Positions 22,030 to 34,295 of a stretch of 64,000 nt of DNA are shown piece after piece. Source of the DNA: Massariosphaeria phaeospora. Its lineage: Eukaryota; Ascomycota; Dothideomycetes; Pleosporales. The translations under genes were made by a program, and so were the position numbers. The DNA is taken from assembly GCA_011032825.1 (NCBI GenBank), contig JAADJZ010000011.1, positions 1,208,501 through 1,272,500 of the forward strand, written 5' to 3'. The stretch's first letter is position 1. Each line of letters starts with the position of its first letter. The notes under the pieces are model-generated. The model did no database searches, was not told the origin of the DNA, and was given only the letters and a program-made list of their open reading frames with translations.

Positions 22030-23730
22030 TCACCACCACCCCGTAAACGCCAGAAAGCTATCCACAGCATCGACCCAATCCTGGCCATTCAGCGTGCCCG
22101 CCCTCCTCTTGCCCCACAGCCCGGCTACCAGCTTCTCCAGATGCACTCTGCCCTTCTCGCCGTTCTCACGCGAGCCATCGCACCGTACCAGCTCGACCTT
22201 GCCGCCCGCGTATTTCTCGCTCAGGTCAATCTTGAAGCTGGCGTCGCCGTCGGGCGGATGGTAGTCCTCGACCGCGCGCTGCGCTCCGGTGTTGGCACTG
22301 TGGCCGGCGAGCACGGGGAATATGACGATGGGGTGGTGTCGTGTGCGCGGCTTGAACAACGAGCCCCGCACGGATATGTGCACCAGGCGCAGCGACGCCG
22401 CGCCGGGGCCGAGCCGGATGATCCAGGCGTGGAAGGCTTCGTACATCATGCGGAACTCGAGCTTGATGACCCACGTGTTGTAGCTGTAGAATATGGCGAG
22501 GGCTTCGGCGCGGACGAGGGGCGAGACGGACGCGAGCGGGTGCTGCAGGTTGTTGGCGAAGGTGGAGAGGCAGTAGATGAGCGGGGTCGGGCGCACGAGG
22601 TCGGGGAGGTAACGGTAGATCTGGTGGCGGATTTCGGGGGGCAGGGTGAGGAAGGTCGGGGGAGCGTCGGGGCTGGCGGTTGTAGATGCGGGTTGGGAGA
22701 GGGCGAGGGCTTCCATGCTTGTTGCTGGGGTTGGCCGGTCCCGGGAGAACAGCGACAGGCGCGAGGCGCTCATTTCGTCGGAGACGCTGGTATGCGGCGA
22801 GCTCGGCGAGAAGGGAGTCGAGTCGTCTTCGCTGGACGACAGGGCCCAATCGCTCTCCTCGGGGAAACGGCCGATCACGTCCCTATCGTCGTCGTCGATG
22901 TACATGTCGCTCTCCTCGCGGAACGGATGACGGCCGATCACGTCCAAATCGTCGTCGTCGAGGTACATCTCATCGTCCTCGCCATGCTGCTCGAGGCCCA
23001 AACGGGCAATCTTTGGGGGATCGCTTTTCTCAGGGAACGGATGACGACCGCTCACGTCCAAATCGTCGTCGTCGAGGTACATCTCATCGTCCTCGCCATG
23101 CTGCTCGAGGCCCAAACGGGCAATCTTGGGGGAATCGCTCTTCTCGGGGAACGGATAGCGGCCAATCAGGTCCATATCGTCGTCGTCGAGGTCATGCTGC
23201 TCGAAGCCCAAACGAGCGATCTTGAGGGAATCGCTCTCCTCGGGGAAACGGCCGATGATGTCCATATCGTCGTCGTCGAGGTCATGCTGCTCGAAGCCTA
23301 AACGGGCGATCTTGGAGGAATCGCTCTCCTCGGGGAACCGGCCGATGATGTCCCTATCGTCGTCGTCAATGTAGATATCATCCTCCTCGTCATGCTGCTC
23401 GAGGCCCAAGCGGGCGATCTTGGGGGGCAGCTCGAGCGAGGACGGCGTGCTGGGCGAGGGCAGCGCCGTGGCGGACCGCTTCGACGACGTGCGGCCTGCC
23501 GTGTGGTGGTGCGCCATTGTGCGCCCGCGCTCCGCTCCGCTCGTGCCTGCCGCTGTCGGGATCGAGGTTGTGGTGGGTGCCGGGCACGCCTGGCCAGCCT
23601 CGCCGCCGCAGAGCCCGCAGCTGGTCGTCGCCACGCTGGTGTCGAGCGCCTGCGGCTTGGGCGACCTCATGCCGCCGCCATGGTCCGGCGGCGTCTGGCC
23701 CGTGACCGAGTATCGTCGTTGCAGAGGCAT
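22030..23730 (-). CDS. 2EXR (F-box-like) domain protein with acidic tandem repeats
   Basis: 566 residues in one exon from ATG 23730 (MPLQRRYSVTG). The frame is open further upstream but has no earlier ATG. Three parts are visible. The N terminus is Ser/Pro/Thr-rich with one CxxC pair. Residues 104-294 hold six tandem acidic repeats of about 30-38 residues, each built as KIARLG[LF]EQH, then an Asp/Glu run, then D[VIL]IGR and a PEE/PEK-SD tail (the last copy is partial). Residues 359-566 carry the 2EXR fold, beginning FLTLPPEIRHQIYRYL, which many Dothideomycete proteins share and which resembles a degenerate F-box. A role as an adaptor or in self/non-self recognition is possible; the true function is unknown. 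The repeats are the unusual part. Confidence 0.78.
   Translation of the reverse strand: MPLQRRYSVTGQTPPDHGGGMRSPKPQALDTSVATTSCGLCGGEAGQACPAPTTTSIPTAAGTSGAERGRTMAHHHTAGRTSSKRSATALPSPSTPSSLELPPKIARLGLEQHDEEDDIYIDDDDRDIIGRFPEESDSSKIARLGFEQHDLDDDDMDIIGRFPEESDSLKIARLGFEQHDLDDDDMDLIGRYPFPEKSDSPKIARLGLEQHGEDDEMYLDDDDLDVSGRHPFPEKSDPPKIARLGLEQHGEDDEMYLDDDDLDVIGRHPFREESDMYIDDDDRDVIGRFPEESDWALSSSEDDSTPFSPSSPHTSVSDEMSASRLSLFSRDRPTPATSMEALALSQPASTTASPDAPPTFLTLPPEIRHQIYRYLPDLVRPTPLIYCLSTFANNLQHPLASVSPLVRAEALAIFYSYNTWVIKLEFRMMYEAFHAWIIRLGPGAASLRLVHISVRGSLFKPRTRHHPIVIFPVLAGHSANTGAQRAVEDYHPPDGDASFKIDLSEKYAGGKVELVRCDGSRENGEKGRVHLEKLVAGLWGKRRAGTLNGQDWVDAVDSFLAFTGWW
22849..23421 (-). repeat. Coding tandem repeats, six acidic units
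   Basis: Imperfect 90-120 bp units inside the 2EXR gene. Two neighbouring units are nearly identical at the DNA level (about 22920-23025 and 23038-23143), while the outer ones differ by small in-frame indels, as expected for expansion and contraction by unequal crossing-over. Confidence 0.88.
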
Positions 23731-24743
23731 GCTGGGCGGGAGGAGAGAGTGAGGACGCGGCGGTGGTGGGGACGTGGAGTCTGCAGTGTCGGGCCAGAGA
23801 TTGCGAGGGCGAGGGGATGTGCTGGCAGTGGTGAAGGCGCCGGGCACCAAGGTCGAAGGTCGAGACGAGAAGAAGGCCGGACGCGTCAGGCCGTTGCGGG
23901 GTTGCGATTGGCGGGGTTGGCCGGTGTGCAGGCGAGGCTGAGACGGAGGGAGAATATGCAGATGTACGATAGGTAGGTAGACAGAGAGCGCGGCCGTGGA
24001 AGGGAGAGTAGGTAGGTAGGCAGCCTGCGACGAGGTAGAAAAGCGACGGGTTGCGTGAGAAAAAAAGGAGGCTCGCAGACGTCGAGAAGCTGTTTCACCT
24101 GGGCGGTGCGCAGCGGAAACCGTCACCGCAATTAAATATTGCAGCGGTGCTGTGGGGGGCTGGGTCCGGGCGCCCTGGGCCACACGCAACTCGCCGGGAG
24201 AAAATCATTGTGTCACCTTCACTCACCTTGTTCGTCTTTCCGCAGTCAGGTTTGCTGGAAAGCTGTGTGGGTTTGCCAACTTTGCTTGCCCAGCGGCTAT
24301 CGACGCCCGCAGGTGCAGGAGCAGGTGCAGGAGCAGGTGCAGGTGCAGGCGACCGGAGAGTCAAGCGGCCCTGGTGTCGCATCTTTCCCTAGCCGGCACG
24401 CCTTGCCGATCCTGGACCCCTGCTGTCCAGGATAGAGAGACAACATCACTTGCAACTTCTTCATGCAAGACTGCTGGCTATCGATGGACACCCATCTCGC
24501 CTCAATTGCGCTATAGAAATATGTTCCGAATCTGTAAAACGAGTGTGCAAGGAAACAAACACAACCCCAGCATTGCCCCCTCTCTGTTGAAGAGATGCGC
24601 CCAACGCCCTACCCTCTCCAGGCCATCTCAGACATTTACCACCGTGGCTCATCTCATACGAAGAGCTGGTTCCGTGTTGAAGTGGCGCTCCTCGATGGGG
24701 GCCTCGACTCATCCCACCCACAATGCCTGCCCCAGACTTCTAC
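23731..24743. other. Intergenic with short GCAGGT repeat
   Basis: 5' region of the 2EXR gene and 3' flank of the acetyltransferase. A GCAGGTGCAGGA repeat of about 3.5 copies lies at 24310-24350. No gene supported. Confidence 0.45.
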
Positions 24744-25678
24744 CTACGGCCCAACCTTCTCCTGGGCACCGGGCTCGCGCACCATAATGTCCAGCCGGAT
24801 GTTCTCCTCCGCGCGCTGCAAGTGAATCGTGCGCCTGTCCTCGAAGCCGAACTTACGGTAGATAGTCGGATTGACGTCGTTGCTCGACTCGAGCTGCTAC
24901 CGCGTTAGCTGTCTATCCGTCTACACGCTGCAGTCATGAAGGGGAGCAAAGGACATACATAGCAAGCCCTACCATCGCGGTCTGCCTGCTTGGTAACGTG
25001 CTCGATTAGCTTGCGGCAGTAGCCCTTACCGCGCCCACTCGGGCTGGTGCCGATGTAGACGAGATACCAGCTGTCGTCGTCGCGCGCGCCGAGCGTGGCC
25101 GTCTTGGTGACGTGCAGCAGAGGCAGGAATTCCTGGAAGAAGCGGCTCTTGCCTTCGGCGGACAGTCTGTAGTTGAGGCGCCACATGCCGCTGCGGACGA
25201 TGGTCCAGAGGTCGTCCATGTTCTGCCCAGGAGGCATCCTAGAAGCCATTTCAGTACGCAGTCAAGGTTCTGGGAATTGTGGCCATTCTTACCACAGCGC
25301 GACGGCCCCGTAGTTGCCTATCGTCGTCACAAGGCCCTTCAGAATGTGAGCATACACGACATATTCGAAGATCTCGACATGCAGCTCCCACTTCTCCTTC
25401 TCCGTCCAGTGCTTGCGATCAGGCACATCAATGAAGTAGCGGGACACATGATCGTCAGCAAAAGCCGCAGCCAGGCAAGCCGCCGCCTCCTTGTACTCGC
25501 CAGCCGTGACGATGCGAATCTCCTCGGTGGGGCTAGACAGTGCCGCCGGGGGCAATTGCTTCCGCATCATGAATCTAGTGGGCACATCATTGACCTGAAC
25601 GTTAGCAGACTTCAGGCTGGGTTTCGATTCGATAATAGCAGCCGTAACGGGGGCGACGGGAGCAAGCGACTTCGCCAT
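24744..25678 (-). CDS. GNAT-family N-acetyltransferase
   Basis: Transfers an acetyl group from acetyl-CoA to an unknown amine. Three exons, 25293-25678, 24959-25238 and 24744-24893, giving 271 residues. Intron 1 is placed so that the family motif AVALWMPPGQNMDD is restored (phase 2). Intron 2 gives CYLESSNDVN, also characteristic. Residues about 53-75 hold the first GNAT strand and helix (IRIVTAGEYKEAAACLAAAF). The acetyl-CoA loop is SPSGRGKGYCRKLI (about 185-200). The C-terminal part NPTIYRKFGFED is the usual last strand. No signal peptide or membrane segment, so probably cytosolic. This subfamily is very common in filamentous fungi and its substrates are mostly unknown. Confidence 0.88.
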
Positions 25679-27425
25679 GTTTGCGGTTTCGTGCGTAACC
25701 GTCTACTAGTATTGAGGTGTGACCTGCCGCTTCTCTTGATAATAGGCACGGTTGTGGAATTAGCCAGCGTGAAGGTTTGCTTCCCGACGCGGCGTAGTCG
25801 CCGAAGAAGATGTCACTTAAACTGGGTGTCCTTGTTAGAGACGCCTTCAGTCCAAATTACACTACTATCTGGCAATTAGTCTGGTTGTAGACCGTGGCAG
25901 CCGGGTCTAGCAGGAGTCGTGGCCATGATCGCCTGCAATAGTATACCTTTCGAATTGGAATCGAGTCACTGTTTATGTTTCAGCGGGACGATTACTGTCT
26001 CCTGTATGAACTCTTGAGAGCTGCGATCTCGAGCCAGATTCAACTCGAGAAGGAAATCGTAGTGAGGTAAATGCTCGACGGATATCAGCCGACATCAATA
26101 GGCGGAGCTATGCAAGCTGCCCTTGAGTGGGATCTTGGATAATGGGTGCGGCTTCCGAAGGGGAGGCAATATGCACGAGGATGTGTTATCGAAAGACGGC
26201 GGCTTTCGTAGTGTGAGGTGTGGAAGTTGATGTATGGCGAGGAGCTCGGGCCTTTGCTTTTTCTAGTGGACAGTGCCCAGGTGGACGGCTCGTCACAAGA
26301 CCAGTCGAGTGATAGCAGTCTGCACACGGCTTGCCTAATTCCCGTACGCCGAGCGCTACACAGTGGAGCGGAGAGGATTGTTGGGCAAAGCCGGCTGTAG
26401 CGGGACAGCGTGCGTCGTGGGGGTGGGAAGGGATAGAGCTGGTTGGTGCAGCGGGCGCCGATGACGATAGACGTTCGAAGTAGGGTCTACGGGATCAACG
26501 ACGGGGAATGCAGCCCTGATATACCTTTCCACCCCTACCCTAGTAGCGGCAACGCCCCTCGGATCAGAGGTGGAGGCCATGCCAACGTGCCAGCGGGACC
26601 TAGTTTAGGATGGTTTAGCACGTCCTGTAGAGTTGCCTCGTCGTTTGTAGAGCAATGACTTAGCTCCGTCTAGATGCAACGGATCGATGCCTCTCACTGC
26701 CCCATTGCGGCTTGCAGGTGCGCTTCCAGCTCACGTAGCTGAACGCAATCGTGCATACAAGCCCAGCCGCTGGAGCACAGCGGAGGGCGGCGCTCGCGTC
26801 TAGGGCCAGTCTTACTACATACATGGCTGGGCGCGAGGCGTGTGTGAGGCATGATCTCTCCAATTCTCGGTAGTACATGCTCGATCCGGCTAGCTGCACC
26901 CTGCGTCTGCTTAGACGCTTGTCGATAGTGAGTATACCGAAACAGCATCGCCGTAAGATATGCATCGGTTAGTGAGTTACTCCGTACACTGATAGACAGT
27001 CAAACAGCCTCGTTCTCGGATGTTCGAATGCTGCTCCTTCTATGCAGACCCTAAGATCGCCGGCCACGTCGACAGTCACGGAAAGTAGGTAGGTAGTGAG
27101 AGGAGAGGCGGGGGCCCGTTCATGCACGTCCGACTAAACCACTGCACTTCTTTGACTAGATAGCAGCGCGCGGGGACAGATAATGTCATATGGGCCGATA
27201 GCTGGATTCAAATCGCCGTATTGCATCTATAGAAAACCCGGGCGTGCATGCATTGCATTGCGCCTCGGAAGCGGGCTTGAAGGGGGGCACCAATGGAATC
27301 GAAACTCTGCACCGTGACCCCTCAGTGGGAAATCCAGGCGGTTGCAAGCGCAGTTGGGGCTCATGACGGCCCTAGCCCTGTGTGCCTTACCATTGTATCT
27401 GTGTGTACACCAGCGCGCGGCGCGC
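25679..27425. other. Intergenic, 1.7 kb, nothing seen
   Basis: 5' region of the acetyltransferase and 3' flank of the isomerase. Only short frames on both strands, none with motifs, usable splice logic or codon bias. No tRNA found. Confidence 0.45.
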
Positions 27426-28389
27426 TTACATTCGTCGAATCTGTTGCTCTCCCATGTACTTCTCCAGGCCGGAATCGAGGTGGTCCCACCATTCAAACAG
27501 CATGCTCTCGCAGATCAGCTTGAACCACGGTGTGAACTTGAGCGACTTGTCCTTGAACATGGTCTTGAGCTCATCTTGAGACACGTAGCAACTGTCGCGC
27601 ACTTCATTGGGGTTTACGCCGAGGTCGACGTCGGCTTTGATGAAGAGAATGTAGTCGACTGGGTAGTGTAAGTATTGTTCATCAAGTGGGGAGACACCGT
27701 TCGACAGCGCAGAGACAGATAGCCACAACACCCCGAGAAGACTGCACTTACTTTCATGCTCGCCCCATTTGCCGTCACTGGGCGACTTGTAGTGTATCCG
27801 TGTCAGGAAGCGGAAGTTGTCGATAGGTACCTGAACAGCCGGAATGCCCAGTTCGTGGTCTAGCTTGCGTTGCGCCGCACGACGCACGCCCTGCACCGAC
27901 TCGTCGAGTCCCACGCCAGTCTCTCCCGGTATGCCTAGCGGGTGCGAGCAGCAGGTGTTCGTCCACATATCGGGGAAGGTGATCTTCTCGGTCGCGCGCT
28001 GTTGGAGGAGGAGCCGGTTCTGCGAATCGAAGAGGAACACGGAGAAAGCGCGGTGGAGCAGTCCTTGGTCAATGTTCTCCATCAAGTGGCCTGTAACTCA
28101 TGTTAGCATTGCAAGCGCAAATTTGTAGCCGATGCATCTGCTACACCGAGGGGCGCAACTCACAGACTTTCTTGCTGGCGCTACCGATCGGGACATCGTT
28201 CTCGTCCAGCACAATACACACCTCATCCATAAGCCGTATTTGTTCCTCATCGTAGCCTTCCAGGTCGTTGTCGCGGGTGGCGGAATTGTGAGCCCCGCCT
28301 ATGAGGGTGGTGTTGACTTCGGGGAAGAGGCGCAAGACGTTCTCCGCCGTAATCGTGGGAGCCTCGGTGACGGTGACTATCGAACTCAT
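27426..28389 (-). CDS. idi1: Isopentenyl-diphosphate delta-isomerase
   Basis: Interconverts isopentenyl and dimethylallyl diphosphate in the mevalonate pathway, upstream of ergosterol, dolichol and prenylation. Three exons, 28164-28389, 27752-28090 and 27426-27658, giving 265 residues, the normal fungal length. Both splice junctions rebuild conserved sequence: KKVC/HLMENI and WGEHE/IDYILF. The catalytic cysteine lies in TNTCCSHPL, the Nudix-type helix is [14 protein letters not shown], and the metal-binding and catalytic glutamates are in WGEHEID. The C terminus has the typical [10 protein letters not shown] and WWDHL. The start ATG is clear. Introns are 73 and 93 bp. Likely peroxisomal or cytosolic; no obvious targeting signal at the C terminus. 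Confidence 0.96.
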
Positions 28390-28915
28390 GTTTGCGCAAG
28401 CAATTCAGGTATGTGGAAGTATAGGTGCAGTAATGTACAAGAGAGTGTGAGGGTGCAGGGTCTTGCGGAGGTAGGCGCGGCAATTGCCCCAAGAAAGCTT
28501 TATCAATCGTCTCGGGGCTTTCCAAAGTCAGCGATCGGACCCTGGGTTTTTAGGTGCCACGAGATCACGTGACAGTAACCAAACCTCGGAATGGATCCAT
28601 GGACTAGAGCCGCGGAGCTCCTGTCGGGAGTCACCGTTGCGTCATGCGTCACAAACAAAATACACAATTAACAATTCCCAAGTGCGCGTCCAGCTGATAA
28701 GAATATCTACAGTGTGTTTCGTTACAGTTTTCATCTAGCATACGCGAAGTATATGCCAGAAATATCCATCCAACCTCTCAGTCGTAGGTATGCAAGGTAT
28801 CGATAAAGAGAAACTTTTCCAAAGCCTCAATAATGCAGGTGATCCAAACCCCAGACCCGGAAAGCAAACAAAGAAACCACGGAACTCCAGTCATCCAATA
28901 CTGGTTTGGCGTGCT
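28390..28915. other. Intergenic between idi1 and homocitrate synthase genes
   Basis: Promoter of idi1 and 3' untranslated region of the homocitrate synthase gene, both minus strand. No coding signal. Confidence 0.5.
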
Positions 28916-30907
<1,992 letters not shown>

Positions 30908-31383
30908 TATTAGGATTGAGATATGGATGTGAGGAGGTGGAAGGTGTGAGGGTTGGTAGATAGCTAAATTAGGGTCGGGAGGAAGTACAGTGTGAGTCAA
31001 GCCGAAATTCTCTCGCTGATGATGAAAGAGGGCCGCGATCGGGGGGCCGTGCAGGGCCACGGGCCGCCTCGCGGCCACAGCTTCCTAGAAGCGGGGAAAT
31101 CCATGCATCTGAAAAGTTTCTCATGCAGGCCCGTCGCTCCACTTGTCCCCCCCCGCAAACGTTTGACCGCATGTTCTGGTCGAGATTGCCAGACCTCTGA
31201 ACAAACGTAGCTTTCCAGATTGATGATGTGTCGGCAGAATTGTTACTCACCGCCTTTTGCGCACGCGACCCTGCCAGTATTTTCTCCTGGCGCCCATGGG
31301 ACGAAAAGCAAATAGTTTATCACTGACACCAAAGGAATCTCACAAAAGCAAAAAGGACAACAGCGTACTAACGTTTGTACGTA
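30908..31383. other. Intergenic, nothing seen
   Basis: Promoter of the homocitrate synthase gene and 3' flank of the GFA gene. GC-rich around 31030-31085. No coding signal. Confidence 0.45.
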
Positions 31384-32000
31384 TCACTTGTTCAAATCCA
31401 CAGCCGTCCCAGCAAACGCCTTCCTCTCCACCCTATCCTGCAAATACTTCGACCCCTCAAACCCATCCGTAACCCCCGGAATCTCATTCTCCGCAAAGAT
31501 GTGATACTGCGGATAACACAGCTCCTTCCCCCATCCTGATCCGCGGATCCTCGGTACATGTATCCCATACTCATCCTCCCACGCCTTAGCCTCATCCTTC
31601 TTCCCGCACAGAACCTCCTCGTCGATAGCACCTAGGTTGATCTCGATGACGTCCGGCTCTTTCGCATACTGGAAGGTCAGCGCGCTGCCGCACGTGCTGC
31701 AGAACCCGCGGTGTGCTGAGGGGGTGGAGGCATAGCGTTTGAAGGTTGGGTTTGAGTCGAGGGGCGGGGTGATGTGGGATTTGGGGAAGGAGCAGTTTTG
31801 GGGGAGGAGGGAGCCGGAGTGCTTGCGGCACATGGTGCATTGGCATATGCCGTTCTGGATGAGGAGTTAGAAAGGAAGGATGGTGTGCGTTATGGGCTAC
31901 GCACGCCTTTGGGAGGCCAGTCTTCTGCTTTGGGGAAGCTGATCGTGAAGCGGACGGCACCGCAAAGGCACCCGCCTGAGATACTGTCTGGACGAGACAT
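31384..32000 (-). CDS. GFA / CENP-V (Mss4-like) zinc-binding protein
   Basis: Two exons, 31905-32000 and 31384-31854, giving 188 residues. The first zinc ligands are in GGCLCGAVRF in exon 1. Exon 2 continues with CQCTMCRKHSG and later GFCSTCGSALTF, so the CxC, CxxC and second CxxC sites are all present. The name comes from bacterial glutathione-dependent formaldehyde-activating enzyme, but most fungal members are uncharacterised and that activity should not be assumed. The intron (50 bp) is phase 0 with a gtgcgt donor. No signal peptide; probably cytosolic. Confidence 0.88.
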
Positions 32001-32269
32001 TGCCGTTCAGATTGGACGCGGTGTGTGGTTGAAGGTCTTGAAACCTTGTGGAGATGGGTAAGTAATGAGCTCTTTTTCAATCGAACAGCTGGAGCGATTC
32101 ACATCAGTCGTAACAACAGAACAATTCGGTGCTATATATATGTCAGGAGTAAGGCATAGGGCGTGCTAGGGTTAACATGCAGCCGCATATGACGTAGCTT
32201 GCCTTTACTCAGGAAAGCGACTAATACGATGTTGCATACAGCCAATCACGAAGTAGACATCATGAACTC

Positions 32270-33185
32270 TCATTCACCTTCCAACCAGGCACAGAACCAT
32301 AGTATGGTAGCACATATGTATATGAATTTTTCCGTCACTCTTGTCTTCTTCTTTTTCAGCGTGCGATGATGTGCAACGGTCGCGAGAAAGGATACGAAGA
32401 CTCCGTCCAAACCGTAACAACCCTGAATTGGACCGTTTCCGGGCACATCTGCTGCTTTCCACTCCTCAGCGGCCTGTGGGTTGAGACTGGCGAAAACCGC
32501 CATCTCCACCTTCGAATCGTCGACCTCTCCATGCATGCCACCAATAACCAATGAGACGTTTAACAATAAATACAAGGCACAGAGCTTGAGCACACAAACA
32601 TAGAGAAAGACACTTACCGGTGCTGTGTACTTGTACACGGTCATGAAACCCGCGCCTCCACCACACGATTCGGTAGCGTTCGTAGCGCACGCAACGTTAC
32701 AAGAAGTGCTCGCGACTGGGTTCGGGTACAACGGATTGATGTCCATGTCGCAGACTAGGCAAGCATCAGCTACGTACAATTCATGTATTCAATCGAAACT
32801 GGACTGCGACCACATACAGCATCGTTGGTCAGTGCTGATACCCCTCAGACCAGCGTAGATATAAGTTGTCGCGTTGGTGGGTCGATTGGTCGCATCTGCG
32901 AGACATCTATCCGTGCAAAGCTTGGCAGTCGAGTAAGTGCCGACTGCTTGTCTAACACCAATTCTGTTGGGTAGTACAGTCCTGTAAACAAGTGTCCTGT
33001 TTGCGACTGGACTGTCGACGAAGCTTCCTGACGTTAGTACGGTTATATTGCTTAAAACTGTGCTCATGCGCTTACGTGAAACAGCCCGAGTGCGCCCAGA
33101 ATCGAGGAGCTGGCGTGTCGAGCTGGACGGACAGAGTCGAGAAAAGAGCCACACCGGCCAGCAAGTGGCCGAAGGGGAGTTTCAT
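32270..33185 (-). CDS. Secreted WSC-domain protein
   Basis: Four exons, 33076-33185, 32818-33023, 32618-32754 and 32270-32524, giving 235 residues. A signal peptide (MKLPFGHLLAGVALFSTLS) leads into one WSC domain, about residues 30-150: HSGCF at its start, KLCTDRC in the middle, then DQRCFCD and SCGGGAGFMTVYKY. WSC domains bind wall carbohydrate and occur in stress sensors and secreted wall proteins. The last intron could be retained, because its sequence is in frame and encodes a hydrophobic stretch; retention would give a membrane-anchored form. The acceptor of intron 1 (AAG) is chosen for frame. The C-terminal 85 residues have no known domain and end in a hydrophobic segment (IYICATILWFCAW). 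The model's C-terminal half is less certain. Confidence 0.72.
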
Positions 33186-34295
33186 GGCTGCGCCGGGAGG
33201 GCCGTTCGGAAACGGTCGAAGATCGCGGGACCTAAACGATTAGTAGAAAACAGGGGGACAGGGGGAGTAGGGTGAATGATGAAAGAGCAAAGTAGCAGAG
33301 GAGCAACGAGCGAACAACGGTGATACCGGTAAAGATTGTATCAGTAGCAATGGATTGTCAATGATGTTGTAAGCAGACGATAAACGATTGAAAAATGACG
33401 AAAGAGAGTGAAGATTCGAATACGGGTGCCTGTGGGCATTTTATTGCCAGGACGCGGCGGGTGGCCATTCCGATGCTGAGGGTGGGATGCAAGGGCAAGG
33501 GAGGTTGGAATGGATCAAAGGGGGGAACACAGCCATTCTGGCCCGCGCCCCTACATAGATACGCGTCAAAAGCAGTACTTGTATTGCGATTGATGGAGGT
33601 TGTTGTGTCAGTTTCGACGCGGCGTCACCCTGAGGATGCGCCGATGAGCAGGTGGGTAAGATCCAGCAAGTTGACCTCCGACTCTGTTCGATATTGACCT
33701 GCGAGCTCGCAACATCCGTTGTGTTGCTAGGTTCACTCGACTCGAGGAATTTCGGTTGCCGCTGGCGTTGTATCCTATGACCAACGATGACGGGTGAAAG
33801 GCTACTGTAGGTATTGGGGTGGCAGGTGGTGTGTTGGAACGTGGCGGACATCGACCATTCCTTGGCCAAGCCCTCCACCCCCTCACTAGACGTAAGGCAG
33901 ATGCTGGAGGCTTGTCATGCAAAGGTATATGGCTGTTGTCAAGTCCATGTTGGATTCGTGGTGGATGGATGGGAGGAAGTTGGGATGCGCTTCCGCAACG
34001 AGCACTAGTGCCTGGGTCGCTCCTGCCTCGGTGTTCGTCCGCTTTGCGCCGTCCGCGACGTCTCCAATGACGATTGCGATGGCTCAGGGAACTCCCGAGG
34101 TCTGCCCCCCACAACCCGACAACGCATCCACACGCGTCTTGAGGCTATTCCGCTGCACGCACCCAACCGCAGCCAGAATGCACCGAGCCGGGTAGACGCG
34201 GGGCATGTTTGCGGTCTCACCTTCACCGAGACAACTCTCGCTCGACCACGACAGCCAGGACGGACGGTCTGTGACAGATCGGAGTCTTCTACACC
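33186..34295. other. Divergent promoter region, nothing else seen
   Basis: Lies between the start of the WSC gene (-) and the start of the RING gene (+), so it should carry both promoters. Short frames on either strand overlap each other and have no motifs. Confidence 0.5.

Noticed and set aside
22141..23301. 386-codon plus-strand frame
   Set aside because: Antisense to the 2EXR gene; its repeats are the mirror of the acidic repeats.
25112..25879. 255-codon plus-strand frame
   Set aside because: Antisense to the GNAT gene, whose exons carry clear family motifs.
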